NCBI GenBank assembly: GCA_910577315.1
Contig: CAJTME010000004.1
Span: 126,156-190,155, forward strand
Source: an uncultured Muribaculaceae bacterium
GTDB lineage: Bacteria; Bacteroidota; Bacteroidia; Bacteroidales; Muribaculaceae
Length of the DNA stretch: 64,000 nucleotides
Reading direction: 5' to 3'
The translations under genes were made by a program, and so were the position numbers. Of this stretch, positions 41,590 to 50,314 are shown piece by piece (within the stretch, counting starts at the first letter, position 1; every line of letters begins with the position of its first letter). The notes below the pieces were generated by a model. It was not told where the DNA came from. It saw only the letters and a list, made by a program, of their open reading frames with translations, and did not search any database.

Positions 41590-43686
41590 TCAATGGTGTT
41601 TCTGTCCGTTGCACCGGGGACATACTCCTGTTTGGCCACATGAAGTGCAGTCTATGTACTTTCCGTCAAGGTTAGGCATATATCGCCCTTTGCCATTACA
41701 GTGCGGGCATTTGCCTGAACCGAAACAGCCACGGCAGAGGTTGCCACCCGATTTATGGGTATGGGAGGAGGAAGCCTCATAACTGGGCGATTCCGGTTGC
41801 CAGCCGGCCACTATCGCAGCCCCCTCAAGCTCAGGCGAGCCATGCGTCTTGTCGATCATCCGCTCCCCAATCACATACGGCCCCACTGCAGGAACTTGAC
41901 CAGACGTTGAGATATATGTCGGAGCGGCCATTACACCTGCCGCCGGGGCAGGTGTCGGATTTGAAACATAGTTTCCTGTGAGCATACCAAAGAATTGCCC
42001 GATAAAACTTGCAACAGCGGCTTGTTGTGCCGCTTCGGTAGCCTGCTGCTCTTGCATTGCCTCATAAACCACACGCTGCCGTTCATCACGCTCAGCTGCG
42101 AGCATCCGCTTTTTGTTGGTTCTATAATCTTCTTCCGCCCAATAAATCTGATTGTCCAAATCAGACTTGCGCTCTCTCAAATGCGTCAGGTAGGCCGCCA
42201 TAGTATTCAGTTGCTCCTGCTTAACGGACGGCAAACTTAAAGCGGCGTGGGCGATCGCATCCTCAACTTTAAACTCAGTGCCGAAATCTATAGGATACAT
42301 CCACCTCTTGTCCCTTCTGTTCATCAGGTCGCTTTCCTGAGAGTCACTGAGATTCATCGCCCGCAAGTCAGCCAAATAATACTCTTGCCCCTCGATTAAG
42401 TTTTTAAGACCCTCTATTTCGGCACAAATCCATGGATAAAGATTTTCAGGACGCACGTCCTCGAGTTTTTTCACTTTTGTCAATTCCAAGACCTTCCACC
42501 ATATTTTCTTCTCAAAACTCAGTTCAAGCTCACTCATCTCGGAATAGTCGTAGGACTTTGCCGGATCATAAAGCTCATACTTGCCGAGTCTCGAAAGCCT
42601 TACCATGGTAAATGGCTTGTGCTCCGAGTCGTAAAACACCTTTACGTCGGCAAAGCGTGCCGGCACGGTGAATGTGGAATCAACGAGCGACACTGCGCCC
42701 ATTCGGTCAAAGCCGTTTTCCCTGTCATTATATGTGTAGTATGCAATCTGGTCGGGCATGCTCAGCTTTACCTTGTAGGCCGCACCCGGCAATATCGACT
42801 TAGGAGATGTACCGGCATGGAGGAGCAGCGTCAAATCGTTGGACAGCGGAAATTGCCCTTCTGCCTCAAACACTTTATACTCATGGAGCACTCCATTAAC
42901 ATCCTCGCGAACCTCTGTTTTTATCACGGAGGATTTCGGAAACTCGCTGTATACAAAATAAACGTTTCCCGGAACAGCGATGTGTGCCTTTGAATTCTTT
43001 TTTTGAAAAAAATCCAAATTGAACTGTGTGACTTTGCCATATTTTGCGTACTCCGGGGTATTTTCAACTCCCAAGAATCGAGGCGAGAGTTCGGGATGGT
43101 AAAACGAGAGACCAGTGGTGGCATCAGTAGTGTAGCCCGCCTGTTCTGCCAGACGAAACTCAATGTTTTCTGACATTAGAAGCCTCTCACCTTCGAGCGT
43201 ATAAACATAGCCGGGATAATTTGGCCCTTGAGGTATAAAGACATACTCCCGGTCGCCAAAAGTGCGGATTTCAGTTGACGGATCAAAAGTGGTTGTGCCC
43301 GTATATGTCGCCCACGTTTTTTCGTCTATCTTGAAAAATTGCTGGCCTTTGCGCTCAGTAAGCTCAAGATATGGTTGGAAATGAATCCACGTCCCGTTCG
43401 CGAAGTATGGCTGTTCCGAATCAACGGGCATCAGCGTGTATTCTTTATATATGCTGTATATCACATAGTATGTCTTGCCATCGGCCCACGTTTCGATCGC
43501 CACGTCCTTGACGTCATCGTATGTGTTTTTTATGAGTTTGAGCTTTTCTTTCTGTTCCTTTTCCATTTTCAACTCGCGGCGCACGGTAGATGCAGAGGAG
43601 AATTTGCCCGCTCCAATAGCGAAAGCATGATTGACATTCGACAGCAACATCAATGAAACTGTGATAATTTTGGCAATAGGCTTCAT
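41590..43686 (-). CDS. Large secreted protein with C-terminal DnaJ-type zinc-finger motifs
   Basis: 698 residues, family not recognised. MKPIAKIITVSLMLLSNVNHAFA is a Sec signal. Residues about 25-430 are mainly beta with no motif I can name. About 430-570 are helical (LRERKSDLDNQIYWAEEDYRTNKKRMLAAERDERQRV), likely a coiled coil, followed by a low-complexity Ala/Pro region. The last 50 residues contain four CxxCxGxG-type units (CRGCFGSG, CPHCNGKG, CTSCGQTG, CPRCNGQK), as in the DnaJ cysteine-rich domain, which binds two zinc ions. Such a domain on an exported protein is unusual. No neighbour suggests a function. Composition is more AT-rich than the flanking operons. Confidence 0.78.
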   Translation of the reverse strand: MKPIAKIITVSLMLLSNVNHAFAIGAGKFSSASTVRRELKMEKEQKEKLKLIKNTYDDVKDVAIETWADGKTYYVIYSIYKEYTLMPVDSEQPYFANGTWIHFQPYLELTERKGQQFFKIDEKTWATYTGTTTFDPSTEIRTFGDREYVFIPQGPNYPGYVYTLEGERLLMSENIEFRLAEQAGYTTDATTGLSFYHPELSPRFLGVENTPEYAKYGKVTQFNLDFFQKKNSKAHIAVPGNVYFVYSEFPKSSVIKTEVREDVNGVLHEYKVFEAEGQFPLSNDLTLLLHAGTSPKSILPGAAYKVKLSMPDQIAYYTYNDRENGFDRMGAVSLVDSTFTVPARFADVKVFYDSEHKPFTMVRLSRLGKYELYDPAKSYDYSEMSELELSFEKKIWWKVLELTKVKKLEDVRPENLYPWICAEIEGLKNLIEGQEYYLADLRAMNLSDSQESDLMNRRDKRWMYPIDFGTEFKVEDAIAHAALSLPSVKQEQLNTMAAYLTHLRERKSDLDNQIYWAEEDYRTNKKRMLAAERDERQRVVYEAMQEQQATEAAQQAAVASFIGQFFGMLTGNYVSNPTPAPAAGVMAAPTYISTSGQVPAVGPYVIGERMIDKTHGSPELEGAAIVAGWQPESPSYEASSSHTHKSGGNLCRGCFGSGKCPHCNGKGRYMPNLDGKYIDCTSCGQTGVCPRCNGQKHH

Positions 43687-43719
43687 GGTTTAATTGCGTT
43701 AAGGATTTGATTTCTACGG

Positions 43720-43727
43720 CAAAATTA
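43720..43727 (-). promoter_or_regulatory. -7 element of the zinc-finger secreted-protein gene
   Basis: Minus-strand TAATTTTG, 34 bases upstream of the ATG; a weak -33 candidate GTTG lies at 43747-43750. Confidence 0.5.
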
Positions 43728-43827
43728 ATAAAAAACCGAGTATTAACAACAATCATAACTCAAAAAACATTTTGCCTCAGCAGTTTTATTGAGTATTTTA
43801 ATGGTGACTTCTTATGATATGAGTATA

Positions 43828-43863
43828 CGCCTCCATATACTTTTTTGAAGGTATATGAAGGCG
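43828..43863. repeat. Inverted repeat in the gap before batE's 3' end
   Basis: Arms 43828-43840 and 43851-43863 (CGCCTCCATATAC / GTATATGAAGGCG), 13 bases with one mismatch. It lies in the 242-base gap between the batE stop and the secreted-protein gene. It lacks a T run in the direction of the bat operon, so terminator function is uncertain. Confidence 0.45.
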
Positions 43864-43928
43864 AAAAAGACTATTTACTTAAAGTGTTGCGGCGCCATAT
43901 CTTGACGCGTCTTCACAATTTATATACG

Positions 43929-44705
43929 TTATATACGCTCAACATCGGTTGCGCGGAGCCATGCGCCAGTCGAGCCGTTGATGCGGACGTTGTACCACCG
44001 GGGCGATACGGGATCGTCGGGGGTTGAGACGGAATCAATGATTTCAACTTTCGTACCTTCGTGGAGGGGTACGACTTTTTCGGTCTGTTTGGGCTGACGG
44101 GGCACGGAGTTAAGAAGTGTACTCGGAGCCGTCACTATGGCCTCGGAATGATCGTCGACGCGGGCCGAGGCATCGGCAGCGACAACAATGAAGTAAATCG
44201 TGAGTACCACGAGAATCATACCGCCGAAGAACCCTGCCTTGCGCACCGTAACATTGCTCGAAAAAATATACAAGGCAGCCGCGCCGCAAAGCAGCACGAA
44301 AGTGACAAATGCCGTCCAGGCCCATCCGTTGGCGCTCATTGCCCTCACCACACCCTCATGGGCGCGGGTAAGGAGGGAATTGTTATCCTCGGGCTTATCT
44401 TCAAGACGTGAGTTCACAAAATCAAGGTTGGCGCGCGCATCGGCATGTGCCGGATTGACGCGTAACGCGCGTTCATAGGCCAGCACGGCCTGAGCGACAT
44501 GGCCGGCACGGTAGTTTGCGTTGCCAAGATTATAATAAATGTCAGCGTTACGACCGTTTTCTTTCAGGGCTTCATTGTAAAGTCGGACGGCTTCGGTATA
44601 ACGTTCCTGTGTGTAAGCCGAGTCAGCATCGACGGTCAGCGCGGCGATGGCTCGGACTGCCGTGCCGAGCACAATCGCCATTAAGAACAATATGCGGAGT
44701 TTCAT
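43929..44705 (-). CDS. batE: BatE: TPR protein with SH3-like C-terminus
   Basis: 258 residues. Signal/anchor MKLRILFLMAIVLGTAVRAIA, then TPR repeats (DSAYTQERYTEAVRLYNEALKENGRNADIYYNLGNANYRAGHVAQAVLAYERALRVNP in two units, about 25-95). Two membrane helices follow (about 125-165), then a bacterial SH3-like domain (HEGTKVEIIDSV...RWYNVRINGSTGAWLRATDVERI). This layout is BatE of the Bacteroides aerotolerance operon. The role in oxygen tolerance rests on published family work; the molecular activity is unknown. Start overlaps the batD stop (ATGA). Last gene of the operon. Confidence 0.88.
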   Translation of the reverse strand: MKLRILFLMAIVLGTAVRAIAALTVDADSAYTQERYTEAVRLYNEALKENGRNADIYYNLGNANYRAGHVAQAVLAYERALRVNPAHADARANLDFVNSRLEDKPEDNNSLLTRAHEGVVRAMSANGWAWTAFVTFVLLCGAAALYIFSSNVTVRKAGFFGGMILVVLTIYFIVVAADASARVDDHSEAIVTAPSTLLNSVPRQPKQTEKVVPLHEGTKVEIIDSVSTPDDPVSPRWYNVRINGSTGAWLRATDVERI

Positions 44706-46555
44706 GATTTTTTTGTTTTGACGTCTTCAATTGACTTTATGGCCGCTGATGCACGGTTGTAGATGTCGGCCATTGCCGAGTCGCTTCGATTTGGCGTAAA
44801 GCGGGCCATCTCACATTCATCAAGCACTTCAAGCACTTCTGCCGCAGTCTGCTCAGATGCTCCATAAGCCTCGAGCTTCTCGGCAATCGTCGAGCTGATG
44901 AGTTGCGACTGGGCTATTCCGAGTTTGTCGCCGATGTACCCCTTCAATGCCGATGCAAGCTCTTCATAGAACTGCTCGTCTTTGTGAGCCTTCATGCAGG
45001 CGGCGGCTGCCTTGAAACGGCGGGTTGCAACGCGGTTGGCGCGGGCATTACGGCGGCCAGTCACATCGGCGGCCAGTTTGAGGTGGCGGCGGTAGACAAA
45101 CACCGATGAGATGAGGGCCGCAAGCACAAGAACCCACAGCACCCAATACCATCCCTGACCGAATATCGGACGGGTGATGGCCGAAGTGGAGGCCGGAAGA
45201 TAGTGGATGTGCAGGATGTCGTCCATGCGGGCATCCACCGACTTCTGCTCAACATTGGTTGCGACTCCCGAACCGCGGGCGACGTCAACAGGTATTTCCG
45301 CCACGCTGAGCTGCACATACTTGCCTTTGCCAAGGTCGAAATAACTGAAAGTCTGCGACGGAATGTCATATTTACCCACTTCCTGCGGCACAAGGGGATA
45401 ATCGACGGTGTAAGAACCAGCATAGGTCTGTCCCTGAATTACGGTGTGCACATCAGTCTTCGGAGTGTATTTGTCGAAGGTGGCGGGGAATGTTACCGTG
45501 GGAATAGTAAGATATTTCACATTGCCTGTGCCGACGAAGCGCAGACGGTAGTTGGCGCTTTCGTTTGTGCGCAGAAGCTCCGGCGACAGGCTTGCCGACA
45601 CCTCATAGCTGCCGACAGCTCCACAGAAATCAGCCGGACGCGGTTCGGGAAGAGCACGAACGTTGAGGGTGCCGGTGGCAAGTGGCGTTGTGTATGAGTA
45701 TTCTTCAAATCTGGGAGTGCCGAAGCCATACATGCGGATTACGCCCACCTGCTCCTGGATGTGGAGGGTATATACACCGCTGGTCACTTTCAGCTGACCC
45801 GACTTCTGCGGAAAGAGAAGCACGCGCGACAGCTCTATCGTAAGGTAATTGCGACCGTTGTAATTTTCTATCTGAGTGCGCTGGTCACGCTCAAGCTCAT
45901 CAGAAAGGAAGCCTTCGTAGACAGGGGTTTTGGATGCCTCGATGGCGCTGATGCCGAACTTGCGGTCGTTGGGCACATACATCTTGGTGGTTGCGATTAT
46001 GCCTTCCTGTTCATATACGGATGATTTTGAGAAAATCACCCGTACAAAGAAATCCTTTGCGGAGCTTTGCGGCAGCTGGGCTGCTTGAGAACCAGAACTA
46101 TGCTGGCTGCCTTGCGCCTGCCCTTGCTGTGGAGCCGACGCGTCGGGAGGAAGAATTTCAAACGAACCCTCGCCGGTATGGTAAGCCTTCCCACCTACGT
46201 TGATGGTGACTGAGGGTATTTTTACCTTTCCCTGATTCTGGGCCCTATATGTGCAGACAAGGTCTATCACAGCCATTGACGAACGGTGGCCGTTGATTAT
46301 CGACTCGCTCACCTGAGAGGTCGTAGCGTCAGGTCCGCTGAGAAGGCGGCACCCCGAAAGTTCGGGCGCTTTCGGCATCCCGATATTGTTCATGTCCTCG
46401 TTCTCAAGCGTGAGCCGCAGGGTTATGCGGAAGTTGGTACCGGCAACGACATTCTGGCGCGGCACCAACTGAAAATTCACTTTGGCAGCCGTGCCGAGCG
46501 CCATCAGGCTCAACACCGCCACAAGCAATATAAATCTTAAATTGAAACGTTTCAT
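44702..46555 (-). CDS. batD: BatD: oxygen-tolerance membrane protein
   Basis: 617 residues. Signal peptide MKRFNLRFILLVAVLSLMALGTAA, then a long periplasmic beta-sandwich region with the BatD motif VNFQLVPRQNVVAGTNFRITLRLTLEN and LSGCRLLSGPDATTSQV. One membrane helix lies near residue 475 (YWVLWVLVLAALISSVFVYRRH), followed by a cytoplasmic helical tail. Family length. Between batC and batE, 25 bases after batC; probably the periplasmic part of the Bat membrane complex. Confidence 0.92.
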   Translation of the reverse strand: MKRFNLRFILLVAVLSLMALGTAAKVNFQLVPRQNVVAGTNFRITLRLTLENEDMNNIGMPKAPELSGCRLLSGPDATTSQVSESIINGHRSSMAVIDLVCTYRAQNQGKVKIPSVTINVGGKAYHTGEGSFEILPPDASAPQQGQAQGSQHSSGSQAAQLPQSSAKDFFVRVIFSKSSVYEQEGIIATTKMYVPNDRKFGISAIEASKTPVYEGFLSDELERDQRTQIENYNGRNYLTIELSRVLLFPQKSGQLKVTSGVYTLHIQEQVGVIRMYGFGTPRFEEYSYTTPLATGTLNVRALPEPRPADFCGAVGSYEVSASLSPELLRTNESANYRLRFVGTGNVKYLTIPTVTFPATFDKYTPKTDVHTVIQGQTYAGSYTVDYPLVPQEVGKYDIPSQTFSYFDLGKGKYVQLSVAEIPVDVARGSGVATNVEQKSVDARMDDILHIHYLPASTSAITRPIFGQGWYWVLWVLVLAALISSVFVYRRHLKLAADVTGRRNARANRVATRRFKAAAACMKAHKDEQFYEELASALKGYIGDKLGIAQSQLISSTIAEKLEAYGASEQTAAEVLEVLDECEMARFTPNRSDSAMADIYNRASAAIKSIEDVKTKKS

Positions 46556-46580
46556 GGGGCTATGAGTATCGCTGACTGAA

Positions 46581-47321
46581 TTACCAGGGTTTGTCGGTGG
46601 TGCGTTGGCCGGGCTGCGCAGGTTCGCGGTTCACCTTGCGGCGGGTAGCGTTTTCCTTGTTCTGCATGGCTTGAAGCAACTGTTCGGCGTTTTGCGTCAT
46701 TTGCTGCTCCTGAGGCTGCTGTTGCTGCTGTTGCTCCTGCTGCTGTTGCTGGTCTTGCTGTTGTTGCTGTTGTTGCTGCTGGTCCTGTTTGTCCTGATCC
46801 TGCTGATTCTGGTCCTGATTGTCCTTATTCTGTTCCTGTTCTTCCTGCTTCTTCATTGCCATAAGAAGATTCTGGCGGCAGGGGCGGTTGTCGGGCTCAA
46901 TCATCAGCGACCGCTTATACATGTTGACGGCATCGCCATACTTTTCATCGTTGTATGCCATGTTGCCGAGGTTATAGAACGACTTGTAAGCCAGCTCAGG
47001 GTTGGTCTTCAAGTCCGCTATACCCTTGAATATTTCCGAAGCGGTCTTTCGGGGATCGTTCGCAGTGCCTTTGTTGTCGTCGGATGCGAGTTGCACAAGG
47101 GCCACGGCCTTGTTGTAAAGAGCATATTGATATGTAGGGTCAAGCGCGAGAGCCTGCTCGTACTTTTCAAGCGCCCCGTGATAGTTTTCCTCAGCATAGA
47201 GCCGGTTGCCTTCCACCACCAGGTTGCGCATCGCTTTGGTGGAGCCATCGCCGGCGGCATAAGCCGGCAACAGCCCTATGCAAAGCGCTATAATCGTCAA
47301 ACCTAACTTGTTCATAGTCAT
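46581..47321 (-). CDS. batC: BatC: TPR protein with glutamine-rich tail
   Basis: 246 residues. Signal peptide MTMNKLGLTIIALCIGLLPAYA, TPR-type repeats at about 35-150 (YHGALEKYEQALALDPTYQYALYNKAVAL; SFYNLGNMAYNDEKYGDAVNMYKRSLMIEPDN). The tail of about 90 residues (155-246) is dominated by Gln, Asp, Asn and Glu and contains runs of up to nine Gln. The start ATG at 47319-47321 overlaps the batB stop (ATGA). The polyQ tail is likely disordered, and its codons (CAG/CAA) make the DNA repetitive. Confidence 0.88.
   Translation of the reverse strand: MTMNKLGLTIIALCIGLLPAYAAGDGSTKAMRNLVVEGNRLYAEENYHGALEKYEQALALDPTYQYALYNKAVALVQLASDDNKGTANDPRKTASEIFKGIADLKTNPELAYKSFYNLGNMAYNDEKYGDAVNMYKRSLMIEPDNRPCRQNLLMAMKKQEEQEQNKDNQDQNQQDQDKQDQQQQQQQQQDQQQQQEQQQQQQPQEQQMTQNAEQLLQAMQNKENATRRKVNREPAQPGQRTTDKPW
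46695..46855. repeat. Low-complexity CAG/CAA tract in batC
   Basis: On the minus strand a nearly unbroken series of CAG/CAA/GAC/GAA codons encoding the Gln-rich tail. Slipped-strand length variation between strains is plausible. Confidence 0.75.
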
Positions 47322-48355
47322 TTTTTACTGAAAAAGTTGATTTTACGCAGAATATTGTTCTTACGGTCAAGCACAAACAGGTCGATTACCAGGAAAACGA
47401 GTGCAATCCATGCGAAAAGCGGGAACTGCTCGGCTCCGGCACTGTATGTTACGTGCTTGAATTCGGATTTCTGCAAAGTTTCAAGCCGGTCGGCAAGTTT
47501 GTCAAGGGCATCGGATGACGCACCGTTCACGAAAATGCCGTCGCCTGCATCGGCTATCTCGGTTGCAAGCTGCTCGTTGAGCGTGGTGAGCACCATCTTG
47601 CCTTCATTGTCGGTGAAATATTCTCCATTGCGTCCAGGCATCGGGATGGGTGCGCCCTTGGCCGAACCGAGGCCGACCACATCCACCTGTATCCCGGCTT
47701 TTGCGGCTGCTTTGGCAGCTTCGACCGCATCGCCCTCATGGTCTTCCGAGTCGGTGATGAGGATAATGGCCTTGTGCACGTTCTCGTCGGGTGAGAATCC
47801 GTTCATGGCCATGGAAATCGCCTCGGCCACCGATGTGCCCTGATAGGCCATCATCGAAGGATTAAGTTCGGAAAGATACATTTTGGCTGTATAGAAATCG
47901 GTGGTCATCGGAAACTGCACCTTGGCGCTTCCGGCAAAAATCACCAGTCCGACTTTGTTGTTGTGGAGACGGCCGAGGAGTTTTTCGAGAAGAAGTCTCG
48001 CACGGTCAAGACGCGATGTGCCGTTAGGATCGTCGGTCGACGAGGCGAGCATGGAGTTGGAGATGTCAAACGCAATCATGACCTCGATGCCGGCAACAGT
48101 CTCGTCATGTTCCTTTTCTCCAGCACGCGGGCGCGCAAGAACAATAACCAGGGCTGCGAGGGCAATGAGCCGCAATGTAATCTTTATCGCGGGCTTATAT
48201 CGGGATGCATCAGGCATGAGCGAGGCAATCACCTCGGGACGGCCGAATTTGCGCAGCCTTTTTGCCCTGGACCGGCGTGCAAGCCAATACACAACGGCAA
48301 ACACAGGAACCAGCCAGAGAAGATATAGCAGATATGGATTTGCAAAATCAAACAT
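47318..48355 (-). CDS. batB: BatB: vWA-domain membrane protein
   Basis: 345 residues. Two N-terminal membrane helices (about 7-25 and 58-75), then a von Willebrand A domain with the metal-ion motif DISNS at residues 97-101 and ILITDSEDHEGD. One helix near the C-terminus (LFAWIALVFLVIDLFVL) anchors the end. The vWA domain should face the periplasm. Paralogous to the neighbouring BatA. Starts 12 bases after the batA stop and ends within the batC start. Confidence 0.93.
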   Translation of the reverse strand: MFDFANPYLLYLLWLVPVFAVVYWLARRSRAKRLRKFGRPEVIASLMPDASRYKPAIKITLRLIALAALVIVLARPRAGEKEHDETVAGIEVMIAFDISNSMLASSTDDPNGTSRLDRARLLLEKLLGRLHNNKVGLVIFAGSAKVQFPMTTDFYTAKMYLSELNPSMMAYQGTSVAEAISMAMNGFSPDENVHKAIILITDSEDHEGDAVEAAKAAAKAGIQVDVVGLGSAKGAPIPMPGRNGEYFTDNEGKMVLTTLNEQLATEIADAGDGIFVNGASSDALDKLADRLETLQKSEFKHVTYSAGAEQFPLFAWIALVFLVIDLFVLDRKNNILRKINFFSKK

Positions 48356-48367
48356 AAAGAGCTTCTT

Positions 48368-49354
48368 TTAGGGTATCGGACGGAGGAAAAGATAACGCAA
48401 CAGCATCTCGAGCGCGAAAAGACCGAACGCAAGCCATGCCCAAAGCATGTAATTGTCCTCGGTGTGTGAGAATACCTTCACGTCCATTTGGGTTTTCTCG
48501 AGGGCGTCTATTTCGGCAAACACCTGTTCAAGGGCTCGGTTGTCGGTGGCGCGGAAGTATTTGCCGCCGGTAGCCTGGGCGATTGAGCCGAGGGTTGCCT
48601 CGTCAATTTCCACTTTCTGCTGTTGGTACTCGATGCGGCCGAACGGCGTGCGCACGGGATATGGAGCCATGCCGTTCGTGCCGACGCCGACAGTATAGAT
48701 TTTCACGCCCATTTCCTTGGCGACATCGGCTGCCGAGCGGGGCGCGACGACGCCGGTGTTGTTCGAGCCGTCGGTGAGGAGGATTATGCTTTTGCTTTTC
48801 GCTTTGCCTTCCTTAAGTCGGTTGAGCGATGTCGCAATGCCGTCGCCGATGGCAGTGCCGTCTTCAAGCATGCCTATCTGAACACCGTCAAGGTATCCCA
48901 GCAATTGTGCGCGGTCGACGGTCATCGGCATGCCTGTGAGACTTTCGCCTGCAAAAAGCACGAGGCCGATGTTGTCGCTCTCGCGTCCCTGGATGAACCG
49001 TGAGGCCACGGCTTTGGCCGATTCAAAACGGTTGGGCTGGAAATCACGGGCATACATGGAGCTTGATATATCCAGGGCAAGCACGATGTCCGTGCCTTCC
49101 GTTGTGGAGGAACTCCATCTGTCGCTGTTCTGCGGACGGGCAAGGACAATGATGAGACATCCTATCGCCCCGAGGCGAAGTACAAACAGAAAATGCCTCA
49201 GATATTGTTTCCACGAGGTTGGCATCGCGGCAAAAGCGCTTGTACTCGATAGCGCCATCGATGGATGGGCGTCGCGGTTACGCATTATGCACCACACAAT
49301 CATCGGGATGAAGATTGTGAAGAGCCATAGTAGATGCGGATGGGCTAATTGCAT
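48368..49354 (-). CDS. batA: BatA: vWA-domain membrane protein
   Basis: 328 residues. Two N-terminal helices (about 7-25 and 55-73), vWA domain with metal-binding DISSS at residues 95-99 and LLTDGSNNTG, and a C-terminal helix (YMLWAWLAFGLFALEMLLRYLF). Same architecture as BatB; the pair probably form a heteromeric complex. It starts three bases after the preceding gene's stop. MoxR-type ATPases typically act on vWA partners, and a MoxR gene heads this operon. Confidence 0.93.
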   Translation of the reverse strand: MQLAHPHLLWLFTIFIPMIVWCIMRNRDAHPSMALSSTSAFAAMPTSWKQYLRHFLFVLRLGAIGCLIIVLARPQNSDRWSSSTTEGTDIVLALDISSSMYARDFQPNRFESAKAVASRFIQGRESDNIGLVLFAGESLTGMPMTVDRAQLLGYLDGVQIGMLEDGTAIGDGIATSLNRLKEGKAKSKSIILLTDGSNNTGVVAPRSAADVAKEMGVKIYTVGVGTNGMAPYPVRTPFGRIEYQQQKVEIDEATLGSIAQATGGKYFRATDNRALEQVFAEIDALEKTQMDVKVFSHTEDNYMLWAWLAFGLFALEMLLRYLFLRPIP

Positions 49355-49357
49355 ACC

Positions 49358-50314
49358 TTACTTCTTATTCTTGGTTGACGCGGCATCGTTTTTAGTGTCA
49401 GCTTCCGGCTCCGGTTCTGGCGCGGGCTTTGTTGCTTCGACAAACTGAACCACGTTGTTGAATGTCTTGATGTTGTCGTCGGGCATCGGCCGCACGTTTG
49501 CAAACTTGACAAAGTCGGCAATTTCCAGAATCTGCTTGATGCGCGGCTGATTGTCGCGGGTTTCCGGATTACGGCGCAGTGTGTCGAGAATCTGGGTTGA
49601 CGACATTTCCATTGCGTTGATGGCAAAGCGGCGTTCAAGATACGTGCGCAGGATGTCGACAAGATGAGTGTAATACTCTTTCTCACGTCCGCTTTCAGCA
49701 AGTTTCCGTTCGCGCAGGCGGGTAAGCTCGGTCATGGCGGCCTCGTAGGGATCGACAGGCTTGGTGTGGCGCACAATCAGCGTTCCGTTCTTACGGTAGA
49801 GCATGAACAGGGCTATCGCGGCGGCAGCCACTGCGATTCCAAGCAATGCCCACCATAGCCATTCGGGAATGTAGTCATACCAACGGCGGGAAGGGTTCAC
49901 GACACTTTCCATCGGATTGATGGTCTCGAGCGAGTCCAACTCGACCGGGAGCACTTTCAATGTCAGGAAGCCGCTTTCGGCTGTGTCTGTACCGACTGCA
50001 TATTTAAACGGCGGGAACGTCACCACCCCGGGAGCGAAGGCCTGGACAAGTATGCGATACTGGCAGGCTGCGGGAAAAGTGTCGGCCTCCACAGAAATCA
50101 CGGCCACATTGTCGGCCTCTGTGTCGGGCTGCGGCAAATCGACTACATGTCCTTTCAGTCCGGGGTCGGAAATATCAAGCTTGATGGTGGCGCGGGAACC
50201 CATCTCGACAACGGTCGAATCAATCGAAGCCGTAATCTTTGGTCCGGCGCCCCACCCCGGCACAGCCATGACGGCGGCGGTGGCGAATATCGCAGAGCGG
50301 ATTATATTGTTCAT
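49358..50314 (-). CDS. Bat-operon membrane protein (DUF4381-like position)
   Basis: 318 residues. Signal peptide MNNIIRSAIFATAAVMAVPGWG. A periplasmic domain of about 150 residues is predicted as beta-sandwich (ITASIDSTVVEMGSRATIKLDIS). One membrane helix follows near residue 155-175 (WLWWALLGIAVAAAAIALFMLYR), then a helical cytoplasmic region with TRLRERKLAESGREKEYYTHLVDILRTYLERRF. The tail is Pro/Glu-rich. The start at 50312-50314 was chosen over an upstream frame because it encodes the signal peptide and overlaps the DUF58 stop (ATGA). It occupies the slot between DUF58 and batA found in Bacteroidetes operons. Function unknown. Confidence 0.8.
   Translation of the reverse strand: MNNIIRSAIFATAAVMAVPGWGAGPKITASIDSTVVEMGSRATIKLDISDPGLKGHVVDLPQPDTEADNVAVISVEADTFPAACQYRILVQAFAPGVVTFPPFKYAVGTDTAESGFLTLKVLPVELDSLETINPMESVVNPSRRWYDYIPEWLWWALLGIAVAAAAIALFMLYRKNGTLIVRHTKPVDPYEAAMTELTRLRERKLAESGREKEYYTHLVDILRTYLERRFAINAMEMSSTQILDTLRRNPETRDNQPRIKQILEIADFVKFANVRPMPDDNIKTFNNVVQFVEATKPAPEPEPEADTKNDAASTKNKK

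Noticed and set aside
43828..43863. Bat-operon terminator
   Set aside because: The hairpin is real, but no T run follows on the minus strand, so it is listed only as an inverted repeat.
46605..47306. 233-codon plus-strand frame rich in leucine
   Set aside because: It is the antisense of the glutamine codons in batC; CTG/TTG runs are the complement of CAG/CAA.
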